A stretch of DNA of 64,000 nucleotides, taken from assembly GCA_000469685.2 (NCBI GenBank), contig LS997565.1, positions 39,485,519 through 39,549,518 of the forward strand, written 5' to 3'. This document shows, piece by piece, positions 35,057 to 47,700 of the stretch (the first letter of the stretch is position 1; each line of letters starts with the position of its first letter). Position numbers and translations under genes: made by a program. The DNA comes from Haemonchus contortus. Its lineage: Eukaryota > Nematoda > Chromadorea > Rhabditida > Trichostrongylidae. Below the pieces are notes generated by a model. It worked only from the letters and a program-made list of their open reading frames with translations. It was not told the DNA's origin and did not search any database.

Positions 35057-38000
35057 ATGCTGTTCTACGCCCTTATCGGCATCCTTGTTGCGATTCCAAG
35101 AACCGAAAGCATTTTCGGCATTGGCAACCCGCAGTCAATAGCTGTAGACGGCGAGCTTCGATGCAATGGCATTCCAGCCACGAATATCAAAGTCGAACTG
35201 TATGACAAAGAAATATGTAAGTTTAGAGCAGTTTCTTACTGTTTGTTTCGGATTATTACCCAGGAAGGACGGCCTAAGTGCCGCATTCCACCGTACTACA
35301 CAATCAACAAGGGATCCAACATTAAGAAGTTGGACTAACTTATGCTATTCATGGAACGATTCTTGGTTGAGCAGGTTTAATCCCGGGCTACTTCAAAATA
35401 AGAGAGAATTACCAGGGCAAAAAATGAAGGAGCACAGATTTGTTTAGTTTTAGGTTTATGTCATGTCCATGGTTGCGAATGCCTTTACAATAAAAGCGAC
35501 CACCTAAGCCTATCGCATCTCCTCTCCCTCATTTTCCCGGATTGTCACCTCTATCGGAAGTGTACTGCGCACAGACTTACCCATAGCATCACTATCTATC
35601 AATTTCTATTTTACGTTTTGGGCTGGGTAAAGGGGAAGATATGCCCAGACGGCTCTCCTTCACTTTGACTGCCGACGTTCAGAGAGAGCATAGCGAAGAA
35701 AAAAACTCCGCTCGATCCTGACCTCACCTATGAAAGAAGTAGAGAGCTTGCCCAGAATGAATGTCTCCTGAAGAGCTGGACGGTCAAGGATTGATGGGAG
35801 ACTGGTTAGAAATACAGGAACAGACTATGCATGTGTCTGACTGTGTCTCAAGAAACAGAAACGGTTGTACTAATTCTAACAGCTTGCAGTATTCGACACC
35901 AAACTGGCCGAAGGTCGAACTGACCCTAACGGAAAATTCCACCTAGAAGGAGGAAAGAGAGAGTTCACAAATATCGATCCGAAGCTCAACATCTATCACA
36001 AATGCAGTCACGCAGGGGTAAGGAATGTTTTTGTTAGAAGTAATCAGAAAGGCATTAGTTATAATAGCTAGGGCAGAGAGCAATCTAGAAGGGCTCGAAG
36101 TCAACCCTACCTTGAACTTCACAGAGTTGGTGTCCCGCGTCTGCCCTCAAGACCAAGGTTTTTGTAAATGTTGACTATTTATGAAGATAACTGGGACAAA
36201 TAGTATTCATGAAGGCAGGGTTTAACCTCTCGTGAACTCGTGAAAGATTGAAGACCAAGGTATATTGATTGACTGGAAATGGTCTTTGTAAATGTAGAAG
36301 TTGTTGAAAGAATTTCCCTATGAAGTTATGAGCGCTCAAAGTTTGCTTGGAAACAGTTCTAGCTTGAGTACGCACTTGCGGGCACAACAGCAAGACATAA
36401 AGCTGTCTAGGTACATATGTATATAGCTTGGGAATCGTCAGGCGAATGTGCCTCGTCAGGCGGATGTGAGTCTGCTCAACGCTGTGGGCTAGGTTCTTGC
36501 CCAGCGCAGTTTTTTTACCGATGAAAGTTTCTACAACAACTCCTAGTATTTTTTCGATTTTCGACTTAAGACAGACAGACAAAGGACAAGAACATTTCTG
36601 CCCGAAATTGGGCGACTATTCTTCATGAAATAAAAAAGATACGATCAATCCGAATAAATCGTTTTAAAGAATTCAATTACCTGCCTTTCAGAATTCCCAC
36701 GTGAAATTTGTGAGCAACACGCCTTCTTCACGCATTTTTTGGCTGTTCCATGAATGTTGAATTTTCCACATGTAGTTATTCCAGAGCCATTCCTCTCTTG
36801 TGTTTTTATCTTGGAGATAAAAAAACTGCAATAAATTGCGCACACAAACGCTTATTCGGGTGAATGCGAAGGAGGTTAGCCAGCTTATATAGGGCACGTG
36901 GTTTAGAGGCACAGTTCACGATGAAAATGGTTACTGAGTTCTTCCCTTAAGAATCCAATTGGCCCTCAAAGGCAATAAAAAGGACCCTCTCGCGCCCAAA
37001 AACTTGACAGTTAAGGCATAGTGGAAGCCCCGTTCCCGGCTCGCGCAAACTTATAGCCCTTCGACCAACGTCCTGTCAGACGAGGGTCGAGGCGATACAG
37101 GTTGCAAGTATTCGATCCAGGACCCATACACAATGAGCTGATCGCCGAGTGTTGAGGCGATGTTTTCCTCCCATTCTTTTATTCTCTGTTATTCTTTTTG
37201 CTGCTGCGATCCTTATTTCTGCTTTTCTATGTACCTCAAGAGGCTGAAAAAGATTGGCTACTCGCCTGTTACTAGAGTTTTTTTTGTTTACTTACCCTTA
37301 GGAGTGAATAAATTTCTGCTTACGGTGGTCAGCTCTTCGCACCAGGAATCACACGTACGCAATGACGCACTGTGCGTAGCTCATCCATTCGCCCCACTCT
37401 TCTTCTTCTGGCCTCATTCTCGTCCAGCCCCCTTATTAACGATTTCTGGAAGCCTTTTTTCACTTTGGAAACACAAATCCAGGCAGTTTCTTCTCCTTCA
37501 TCGCACTACTATCCATCTTATCTTCCATTTTCATAATCTTGATTACCCAAAATTATCGTGAACTGCTCCTTTGATAGATATTAGGTTTTTAAGTTTTATT
37601 TTCTGAAGCTTTTATATAATTTACTTTTTATGTATTTCAAAAATACATATTATCTCTAATTCATTTCAAAATATATTATAAAGACTTTTACTGGGAAAAA
37701 GCATGTTGTACAAGAACTGCTGCGAGGAGCAAACCCACATCATTTGCTTGATGGTGTAAGACACTTTCTTCTCTCTGCAGAAGTGCTTTATGTGGTGCAG
37801 GAATATGAGTTCTCCGACTGGAATTATCTCCAAGCAAGAAAAAGTAGCGTGGTGTGGAGAAGTATAGGAAAATCTCACTGCTTATCTACACTCTCAGAGT
37901 ATTACATCAATTTCTCTTGAGTACAACCACATTCAAGTTGTAATTTCAGCCTATGTTAGGTGCTGTACATGGACTTTTACTAGGGAAAACTTTGTTATTT

Positions 38001-38142
38001 ACAGGCATGCTACAGGAAAGTGAGTACAGTAATTCCCGACAGCTTCATCACAGAAGGAAAAACTCCACAACAAGTTTTCCACGCTGGCACAATAGATCTA
38101 GACGAAAATCAACCTGGAGAAACAATTGATTGTGTCGACTAA
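35057..38142 (+). CDS. Transthyretin-like secreted protein (3 exons)
   Basis: Nematode transthyretin-like (TTL, DUF290/PF01060) family protein of 141 residues, the usual size. Exons 35057-35216, 35890-36017 and 38005-38142; phases agree and an AATAAA follows at 38147. A hydrophobic signal peptide (about residues 1-18, MLFYALIGILVA) is followed by the family hallmark GELRCNGIPATNIKVELYD, then RTDPNGKFHLEG, IYHKCSH, ACYRKV, IPDSFITEG and a C-terminal Cys. The protein is expected to be secreted; TTLs are abundant in parasite secretions, and one C. elegans member (TTR-52) bridges apoptotic cells to phagocytes, but this gene's role cannot be told from sequence. The start lies directly after CATCTAG, a possible trans-splice acceptor. 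Intron 2 carries a TIR element; intron 1 carries a relic of an extra last exon. Confidence 0.93.
35264..35375 (+). pseudogene. Relic of a duplicated TTL last exon
   Basis: After a TTACCCAG acceptor the plus strand reads PKCRIPPYYTINKGSNIKK and then, in a shifted frame, LTYAIHGTILG before a stop. This parallels the C-R-x-x-x-x-I-P-x-x-x-I-x-x-G and FHAGTIDL pattern of the true last exon. Splicing exon 1 to it gives an immediate stop (phase 1 into GA). I infer a decayed exon duplication within intron 1; chance resemblance is possible. Confidence 0.4.
36906..37569 (-). mobile_element. Long variant of the TIR element, in TTL intron 2
   Basis: Begins AGGCACAGTTCACGATGAAAATGG (complement of the family right end) and ends CCCAAAATTATCGTGAACTGCTCC (complement of the left end). 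At 664 bp it is longer than other copies, with an interior that only partly matches, so it may be a composite or contain a secondary insertion. Confidence 0.7.
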
Positions 38143-38634
38143 TTTGAATAAAGGCATCTTCTCAATGTTGGTGCCTCGTTTCACTGTTATTACAGCGTCA
38201 TACAACTCAATCGATATGTGATCCTTATTTTGGTAGTGATTCTACTGTTAATTCTTTTAATCCTGTATTTCTTACTCGCTGCTGCAATCTGCAACATTCC
38301 TTCGCCTGCGGAGCCTCTCTCGCATCGACGCGACAATTTCGTTATTACTGCACCACACTAGCTTTTACTAGTACTAAAATGAGAAAATGGTACGGGATTT
38401 GTTCGAAACAATGAAAACAAATAATGACTAACAGTAAATTCATATTATGGCTGATGAAGGAAATAATAGCGGTGCAGTGGCAAACAGCGCCCTGTTGCAC
38501 GTGCATGGCTCTTATCCAGATTCACAGGTCGAAATCTGCCCAGACCAAACATCCCTTCGGAATCGGTTAATCGGTTCCAGACTCGCCTGAGGGGATAAAA
38601 GCACTGCATTGAAGATAAAGGATAAAAGGATAAA

Positions 38635-38901
38635 GTTTTTTGGCTTTAATCAATCCCGTCTGAGGGATGCGCCCTTGCACTCGACTTCCATTCAGAGTCG
38701 TAGTGGCGTAATGAGTGCGTATGTGGCCTACTTGCGGTGGCCAGCCGATGTACAAGTCAGTGCTTCTCCTTCCCAGACGAGTTTGGTACCAATCAACGTA
38801 CTTTGGAAGTATAAAACCCCCGGGGGCATCGATCCGGGATTCGAACCCCTGACCGTGCGTGTGATATAGTGCGCCACTTGCCACCACACCACCTCCGCCC
38901 T
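38635..38901 (-). repeat. tRNA-derived SINE, family A (good copy)
   Basis: On the minus strand: GGAGGTGGTGTGGTGGCAAG (A-box region), then GGGGTTCGAATCCCGGATCG with a perfect B box, then the body with GTCTGGGAAGGAGAAGC, ACTTGTACATCGGCTGGCC and the 3' GGGCGCATCCCTCAGACGGG. About 267 bp. The best-preserved reference copy for family A in this window. Confidence 0.88.
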
Positions 38902-39529
38902 GCATTGAAGAACCAACCAAAAATCTGCCCTGTCTTGTTCATAACCAGCGATCTTTTGCCGTATATACCGCACCGCGACCTGTGACTCAGCACCATTATA
39001 ACATGATCATCCTTATCACAAGTATAAGGGAGACAGCAATAAGTCTCAGTCGCTACTGACAGTCGTCTGCGGCGATAGCAGATTTTCACATCCGCTTGAG
39101 CGGTGGAACCCTGATGCTTCTAATTATGGGTATTGAATTTGCCATCACATTTGTCAGAAGGGTAATGCACCTTCTGGATACTATGCTTTCGAGTTGCTTT
39201 AGGCCTTTGAAGAAGACGACAACGTCGAAAATAAACTGTATTAAACTGTCTTGAACAGCGAACTGTCGGTTGGTCTTTGGAATGCATTGACTAGGCCCGT
39301 ATTCATTCAGCAAGGTCACTAAGATTCGCAATGTAAGTCGGATACGTGGGCGCATCCCAAAACAAGATAAATAGCGCAGCATACTTAATCCTACCAATGG
39401 CTATTCTATATGCATTTTAACCGAAAGGTCATTAATAGGTGAGGGCAAGCGAGGTCTTTTCTGCTTAAGACATCAAGAGCTCGGCGTCAAGGAGCCTCGA
39501 AGAAGAGGTTAGAAGTTTTTTCAAAGCCG
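38902..39529. other. No feature seen
   Basis: Short frames on both strands, none with family resemblance. Confidence 0.35.
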
Positions 39530-40420
39530 GGGTCTTGCTGATAATTTGTTGCGCCGGCGAAGACGCCCTGCTCCTCGCCATACATAGGCATCGGGCTTCC
39601 CGCCTAGGAGCGACGACGCCTGATCGGAATCTTACGCTGCGCTCGCCCTCGCCCCGTTTGCCACGCTGGATGTTACTTTGGCCCTTGCAGCCCCTACGCT
39701 GGTCCTAAACTCCAACCTTCACCACGCGCGTCCTACGTCCTACAACATGGGATATCCTACGCACAGCCCAACTTCAACGATTGAACCGGATATAACCTTC
39801 ACGGCGGCCCCGTCTACGATATTAAACTACCAACACATATTATACGCAGTCCTTCAGTGGGTACGCCATAAAAAAGAATAACAATACGTCAAAGAGAAGA
39901 AATTGTAGGAAAGGAAATACATCTTATATACATATGTACATAAAAGAAAACATTAAATATGTCAGCAATTAAAAACGACGATGATAACCAGTAAATTTAC
40001 GTATCAGGAGGCTCAAACCCAGTACGTTGAGTCTCAGTACGGGGGCGACGTGGCTTGGGACCGCTTGACGCCTTTGGGCTTCCATGCTCAAGTCGATCGT
40101 TACCCGTCCGATCGTATTGCATCATACTTCCATCCTCGAGCGGATACGACGGCAGGACGGCGGGCAGTGGCGGCCGGATACGACGACGAATGCAGACACA
40201 CTGCCGAATGGTTTCAGGCCAGAGCACGCGTCGAGTATAGCCGACGCGCAGTCGCCGATAGGCTGTTCGCGCCGGGACCCCCCGCGCCCTACCAGGCGTG
40301 GCTATTTAACAAGTCGGGCGGAAGCCACGACAAAATTAATCAATCTTGGGTTGCAACTGTAACCCTAGACTTGGCTCGTACAAATAGGGAGACAGGATGG
40401 GAGCGGATCCATATGTAGCA
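39530..40420. other. GC-rich island with overlapping open frames
   Basis: By eye clearly richer in G+C than its surroundings (GCGCCGGCGAAGACGCCC near 39551; GCGCCGGGACCCCCCGCGCCC near 40268). A 145-codon plus-strand frame (39981-40418) and shorter frames on both strands overlap here, as expected from low stop-codon density. The longest frame (EWFQARARVEYSRR, FAPGPPAPYQAW) resembles nothing I recognise. It could be a transferred or contaminant-like segment or an unidentified retroelement piece. Confidence 0.4.
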
Positions 40421-40699
40421 AATGAGTAGAGCTGCTTTAGAAAATGTTTCGCGTGGAACATGGAACATTTAAAGAATGATTTTGCTAGTTTCCAGAGGAA
40501 ATTTTCAAATTAGGCATAAGATAACAAGTGTTACTTATTCTTACGTGGACTATGGCTGATGCTTTACGAAACCATGCCGCAAAGTCAGTTAGTTTGCTTA
40601 CAAAGTTTGTAAGCACTTTATCTAGGTGCATACATGGCTCAATGTTTGTCTCGTGTCTCTGTGTTAGCGAAGACGATCCATTGGACTACTTCGGCTTAC

Positions 40700-41388
40700 G
40701 GCAAGATGAATGAAAACGCTACTGGCTCTCATTGGAGGAGAGAAAGATAGAAACATCGAAAGTACAATCTCTCGCGAAAAGATATCATGAGAACAGCAAA
40801 ATTATGTTTCTCAAGAAAGCCACGGGCAATGATAAGGCCTTGGTGATTTCGTCGGTGTCGATTTTGAAATTGACAAAGGCGTATTTACAAAGAGCATACT
40901 GATAGACGTACTGGAACACTAGTAGGACTACCCTTCTCAGAAAAACGTGTAATCCTTACAGGAGGGCGGCAGTCCAGGCCACAGAGCCAAGCTCGTTCAA
41001 CAAAGGCGCCAACTCCAGCCTCCCTTTTTCATTAGCATAGAGGAATAGCCAGTCTGCTCTTCAGATCTCAACCCACTTGACTCCTCGGTGTGATCCCAGA
41101 TTGGGAGAGAACTCGTCAATCGCAGTTTAGAGCTCTCGAAAGCAAAACTCAAGAACGGCTGGTAAAGAATGGAGGAAGGACAATTGCGTGCAACATGCGA
41201 GTAGTTCGGGTGAGGCTTACTTCAGGGTTTCTATCCGTGCTAATGAGGGGTATTATGAAAGGTGATTGTAGCTTGTTGTTGCACCAAATGTAAGCAAATG
41301 TGCACATAAACTTCTTTGTCTTTCTCGGCTTAGAAGCTCCGAATGCATCGGGGTGAATAGGCGCCCACAATTTTGGGGCACCCTGTGC
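40700..41388 (+). pseudogene. Decayed mariner-type transposase
   Basis: Segments of a mariner transposase are readable despite stops: VQSLAKRYHENSKIMF, then VFTKSILIDVLEH, then GHRAKLVQQRRQ...FFISIEE, and the catalytic-core block SSDLNPLDSSV (family: SPDLNPLDYSVW, which carries the final catalytic Asp) at about 41059-41092, followed by GRELVNRSLELSKAKL. In-frame stops occur at least within the FISIEE*P and SV*SQ stretches, so it is dead. The right end may be TTTTGGGGCACCC at about 41374-41386, resembling the 9335-10598 TIR. No left TIR was found. Confidence 0.7.
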
Positions 41389-41776
41389 ACCAAGTTCTGA
41401 TCGAAACTCTGTCCACTATATTGGCTTCTTTCGTTTTCCCGCCATCCCTGCGAATGTCCGCACTCCTTTTACGACCAATTCTGCTATGAAAATACTACTG
41501 ATCAGATTCCTAGAGAAGCTTCGTCGTATCAGAACGAATAGTCAGATGCGCCAGCTTTTTTGATATCAGTAAAAGGCGTGATTCTCAATCTTCTCGCTCG
41601 AACCCTTATCGCGTACGAATTTTGGGTCGAAACGTTTATCAGCGACCTTTGCATCACTTACATATCAGCTCGTCAGACCTCATGATACTGCTACAGCACA
41701 AACAACACCCCATTAGAACTTTTCACGGCCCCTAGCTGAAACGAATCCAGTCAAACCAAAGTTCTACCCATTTTCA

Positions 41777-44700
41777 ATGTTGATCTCATTCTATGGATTG
41801 TTAGCCCTCGCTACGATTTGTTCGGCTTATAAGATTGTCGTATTCGCACCGGATATATCCAATAGCCAGGTAAGTAGTACAATCTTTCAAAAAAAAAAAG
41901 ATAAAAACGAAAGGATTGAGCGATTACCAGCTTTCTTCCCGTATTTTCCTATAATGGAATTTATAAACAGTGGTGCCAAGTTACAAATGCCCCATTCTGA
42001 TGCACCAGGAGCAGCCACTTTCCCAACATACTGGACCAGGCGAAGTGAAACGAGTGAATACTACTTGTTCCTTGTAGGAGATCTCCCAGACCTTGCCCAT
42101 TTTATTATTTTGTCGGTTTTTGGGAGCAAGTGAGCTTATTCGTCACAGGCTGCTGTATTTCCAATGTAGGGGGTAGAACTTTCAGCCTACAAGAGGGATA
42201 TCGGTTCCTGTCTTCCATTGTCCGGCGATATAACCATTGGACGAGTGTGGCTTGTAAAAGCACTTGTCTTGTACAACGTCAGCCCCTGTTCCTCCAGTCC
42301 GTGAGCTATCAGAAAGTCGTATCAATCCAACGGAGCCAGTTAATTATTTTTTGTCTATCTATCAGTAATTTACCAGATATTTATCTATTCGATGCATGTA
42401 CAGGTGCATTAAACAAATAAATGAATAAATAAGAATTCCGATGCGATGAATCCGTAAATCTTGAAAAACGCCTCGATTCAGGTTGGTTGGAACAAGCGAG
42501 TCTCAGAAACGCTAGCTAAAGCCGGACATGATGTAACCGTTGTGTTGGTTCAGACAATAGAAGATCCCGACAAAGACATCAGCTTTAACTCTCAAGTCAA
42601 GGGTATGTCAGAATTGAATTTATCTGGATCGACCTACTTTCTGAGTAAATTGATATCATTCCAGTGGTCCCAGTCAATGCTTCATCTGGTCTCACTAGGA
42701 AGGATTTCGAAGAGTTCACGAAAGATACCGTTTTTGGAGTGAGTAAATTGGAATGTTCATATATGGTCCTTTCGTGTTCACCCTTCACCCTTACCAGGAA
42801 GTTCCACAATTCATGGTAATTCTGAGGTATTCAGCTTAGGTTAGGTAATAGCAGTTATAGAGCGGAGTGGCGCAAAGTGAAGAAGGGCTTCGAAAAAGTT
42901 GCGAGAAGGGGGTTGTACGAGGTTGCGTCTCTGTGACCGTCTGAGTGTCTCTTACATTAGCGTACTATTCGTCACCGACCTTACCAACGCCGTCATGACA
43001 CGTCCATCTTGGGGTGTCTACATCGACCAAGCAAGATTCGTAGCCTTTATAACACCCTTCGAGGTCGTTTTTAGACAAGACGACAACCCACTTGCTATCC
43101 TTGGGGGCCACATGCCCATCCTACAAGGAATACCAGAACATTCTTCATCGTGGACTGTGCCTTTCAACTATTTTCCTTTTTCAATAGTCTTCTGTTGCAG
43201 GACCTTCCACTATGGGATCCGAGACATAGGCAGCACATTACAATGTTTATGGGATCGTTAATAGAGGGATGCAAACGTGAGTTTCCAAGACGAGTGTCAG
43301 GATTCCCATGAGACATTTATTGTTAGAGTCTAAAGCTTGATCTCTGAGTCATGTGGGACATACCCGAGCATTTCTACCTCAAAGGCATCAAAAAAACTTG
43401 CAATAATATTGAGAGTAGTCGAGAATAAAGATGTGAATTACATCGGCCATCAATTTACAACGGAAATGAGAAATCCCACGAGGTTTAGTGGTGCGGACGA
43501 ACCTTCGCTTCGACCTTGGACGGGACACGAACTCGCACTTCTGCTATCTGGGCACTGTGTTCTTTATCCCTTACACTACCGACTGCCCTCGTCTTTTTAA
43601 TGGCTTTTATAACATAGTTTATAAGCACTCACACGTACACGTGGGGGGTCGATCAGCACGGTGCCTGGAAAGTACATGTAAGCCTACCGGCTCGATTTCC
43701 GTATATTGTGGGAGTTTTTTTGCCACTAACTTTCGGCCTTGGGGGAGTTGCCATCATCGTTGTTCTGGGAATGAACGTTTTCGATGTTAAGTGTCTTCCC
43801 GGATAAGATTAAATCTGCTCCAGGTTCGCCGAGAGGTTCGAAATACTGCCATGAAAAAAATTGAAATTTAATTTTTTGAACAATTTGAAGATTCCTTCAG
43901 TCTCGTTTTACCAATCAAAAACGCTTGAAAAATAATAATTTCAGTCACTGTACAGAACAAGAAATTCATGAAATGGCTTACTGACGAAAAGTTTGACATC
44001 GCTTTTGCGCACATGTACCACACTTGCCCGATTGCTCTGATTCATGCAGCGAAAATTCCCACATGGATATGGCTGTTGAGGTAAGTAAATAATGTGTGGG
44101 CAGGGTGAAGCGTGGTATACTGGGAAATGACCCACCCTTTTTCAAAATTATCATAATTTCTCTTTCTCGAAAATAGAAGCTCGAACGTCAGCTCAAGTCC
44201 TCACAAGCTGATCGGAGGTAATCGCCGAGTGGTTAAAAAATTAAGCTGAATTCGGCTTCATGGGTTATGACCAAGAACCCACCCGGATCCTGCCATCCAC
44301 CGGTAATGTTTTCCCGAGTTTGAAATCCCGCCTCGAATCAGACTGTTCTAATGGATGTTCCCTTTTTTTCAATATTTGATACCGTACATACATGTGCAAC
44401 ACAAGAACTAGCAAACATCCATTCGTACGTTATTTTATTTTGCGAGAGCGGAGGTGGTATAGCGGCAGGTGGCGCACTTTCACACAAGCACGGTCTCGGA
44501 CTCGAATCCGGGTCGAAGTCCGCCTAGGATAACCGAGCCTTCCAACCCTTCGCACTCAGTTGATTGGTTCCAGATCCGTTTGGGAGGATGAAAGCACTGA
44601 CTTGTTCATTGGTTGGCCATCGATGAATCATAGTTCAGGCCAGATACGCATTCAATCCCGCACTACGATCCATCGGGCATTCCCAGACGGGATTGGTTGA

Positions 44701-47700
44701 CGCTCAGAAACTTTATCTTCAACTGAGACTTTATCTTAGCCTGCCAACAATCTTTACTGGAGGTATCTTTTCAGTGGACAGCTCATCGATACTGTCGGAA
44801 CACTTGTCGGTGTCCCCACATATCCCAGTTATGTGCCACGTGAGTTCAATTCATTCTAGTAAAAAACTGACCGAGTTCATTCTTGAATTACTCGAATAAA
44901 ACCTCCAGAAAAGGGCCAAGAAAACCAGTCCATCTAGGGCATATATATGTATGCTGGACACCAACACTTGACAAAATTCATTCCTTGCTTCAAGAATTCA
45001 GGAAAGTCAATCTTTTCGCCGCCCATTCAGATCTAGTTGGAGCTGCGATGGATTTTAATGTGTTGTGTATTTTTTTATTTTGAAATTCAGCCATTGCTTG
45101 TTTTGATATCTACATAGCATGCCAGCAAAATGCCTGGTGATCGGTGATGAATATTAGAAGAAATTTCTGGATCTCATGGGGCTCAACTCATTGGGATGTG
45201 CATGCTTCATTCAGAGCGTTTTTGACTCTTACCCACGCTCACCCATCAACAACACATTGTACCGAAGGATTGCAGATGATATCATACGCATTTCTTCGGG
45301 ATAAAATAAAAATAGGACCCGGTATTTATATGGAGAGAAAGCTTCCGTTCGCTTTACAAAAGATCAATTAGCTTTCTAGGAAATGAATTAAGTTTTAATT
45401 TACCCTTTTCCAGCTCTGATGATGGAAAGCCTCGACGAAATGACTTTTTACGAGAGAACAAAAAGTTTTATTGGTTACAATCTTGCCAATGTGATGTATC
45501 CTCGGTGAGATTTTCATCATAAATTCTCAGAATCAAAAAACAAATGCAGAATGATGCGGTAATGGTTTAAGGATGGTAGTCAACAAAGAGACGGCCATAA
45601 TGAGAGAGTATTGGGATCCGAACTTTCCAGACATCCTGGATTTGGCAAGCAAATGTCCTCTGGCAAGTAAAACTAGTGGCAATTAAGCAAATATTCATGT
45701 CTATGAGAAGTGTTCTTTAGATTATGGTCAACTCCAATGAGCTGTACGAGTTCCCAAGGCCAACGCTTGCTAAGGTAGTGAACATTGGTGGTCTTGGTGT
45801 TGAGCACAAGGATGCCAAGCCGTTGAAAGAAGTAAGTGAAACAGCAACGAATTTAGGACTGTGACAGTTGGCGTTCAGGTCAAACAATCTATTGAGAGGA
45901 GTAAGTGAGAAGTGGGAGAAGAGGGTTGGGGGAAGGGTGGGGAGGGGAGGTGAAGGGAAAAGAAGGGGTGTCTGTTGGTTTGCACAAATGAAAAGTGGAC
46001 TCCAGACTTTGAGCCAGTCTTATTTCAGAACTTCAAAAAGATAGCTGAAACCGGCAAAGGACTCATCGTGATGTCATTTGGGTCAGTTGCACAGACCGAA
46101 TGGATGCCGGAACACTGGAAGACGGCTATTCTAAAAGCTTTTTCTCGATTTCCTGAATACCAGTTTGTGATTCGATACGTGCTGGACGATCTGAAGGGTG
46201 TGTCTTGGATGTACATTGTAGCGTCCATCGATATCCTTGTCTTTCGGACTAGAGGTCCTCACTATAGCATCCGTTCCAGGTCGGCTTCCACCTAATGTGC
46301 ATACGTTCTCATGGCTACCTCAGACTGATCTCCTTCTGCATCCAAACACAAAAGCATTCATTTCACATGGCGGATACAATAGTCTTCAGGTCTGATTTAT
46401 TCATTGACTAGTTAGGGTAAGGTGACATAGGAAAGCTTAGACCAGACGGAGCAACACCTCCCTTCAGCATTCTTGCATAAGCTCCGCTTACATCTCATTC
46501 TCAACTCAGGTAATTTGCGAGTATATTCACCGAAAGACCGGTCTTTAAGTGCCGTAAATCTCTAGCCAGATCGCTAAGTTCAGTGATCAGGGGGCAGAGA
46601 AGAATAATGCTGATTGTTAGGAGTGCTGCCGCAAGGCGTGGGCGAAAATCATGCCCTTTCTCCCTCCCCCCCCCCCCCACCCTCTACCGGAGTCTCTATA
46701 CACTACCTTTTCCCTAGCTGACTGAGATAGGCACAACGTAATACATTCATCTCGGAATTTACCGGATAAAGAAAAGCTCATCGAGTGACCGCCTAGCAGG
46801 GTGGACGCTTTTTGAGGCAATCGACATCGGTTGTCAATGTCTAGAAACCTGCCTCAATGGTCTGGCAACAGACAGAAGCTTCCTGGCCCTAGAAGGACTA
46901 GTGCATCCGTCCTACGCCCCTGCACGACGGGTGCACTAGTCTTCGAAGACAAGGAGGCTCCTGACCGGATAAGAAAAGCTTCGGCTCAAGGTGACTCCCA
47001 TTCCCCCCCCCCCCCCCCCCCAAAGTCTCGGTTCCTGCATCCATTTGAGGGAGTGCGCTGTGAACGACGACCTAAATCTCAGTGGTTATCAGGACACCAT
47101 GCCTTATTATATTATAATACATTCCTCCCGAAGTAAAGGCGTGCTGATTCATAACGAGAATTGACATAGTATGATGCAATAAATAATCATTCTCAGTCCC
47201 ATTAAGGAAGCGATCAATTCCGGCGTCCCTCTCATCACAATCGCCCTTTTCGGCGACCAGTTCAAAAACTCCATGATCGCTGCCAAGCACGGTTTTGCAG
47301 TGAATATCAGGAAAGGAGAAATCAGTGAAGAGACCTTGTACGCAGCTGTCAAAGAGGTTTTGACTAACGACAAGTGAGTTCTTACGGATATAAGTAGGAT
47401 GCCGACTTCTCACATCAGACTAGAATCTCATTTTAAGATATTCTCGTAATGTCAAACGACTATCGTTGATGGTACAGAAAAAGCCAGTCAGTCCAGAACA
47501 TTTGCTTATCAAGTGGACTGAGTTCGTGGCTAAATTCAAGACACTCGACAATTTGGTTCCAGCTGGGACAAAGCTCAACTTCATACAGTATTACTCCATC
47601 GACGTTATAGGAACTCTGCTTTTGATAATGATCACTTTTCTATTTATTATTTACAAAACTGTTAAATTGCTCGTTTTGAAGTGCTGTTGTAGGTCCAAAA

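Noticed and set aside
38567..38973. Several overlapping open frames (for example ending SGESGTD or starting MKIKDKRIKF)
   Set aside because: They lie across a family A SINE; the same peptides recur at other SINE copies (GRIPQTGLI...).
45975..46028. UGT exon 10 starting earlier, at a TGGACTCC acceptor near 45992
   Set aside because: The TTATTTCAG acceptor at 46028 is stronger and gives [16 protein letters not shown], which matches the family without an insertion.
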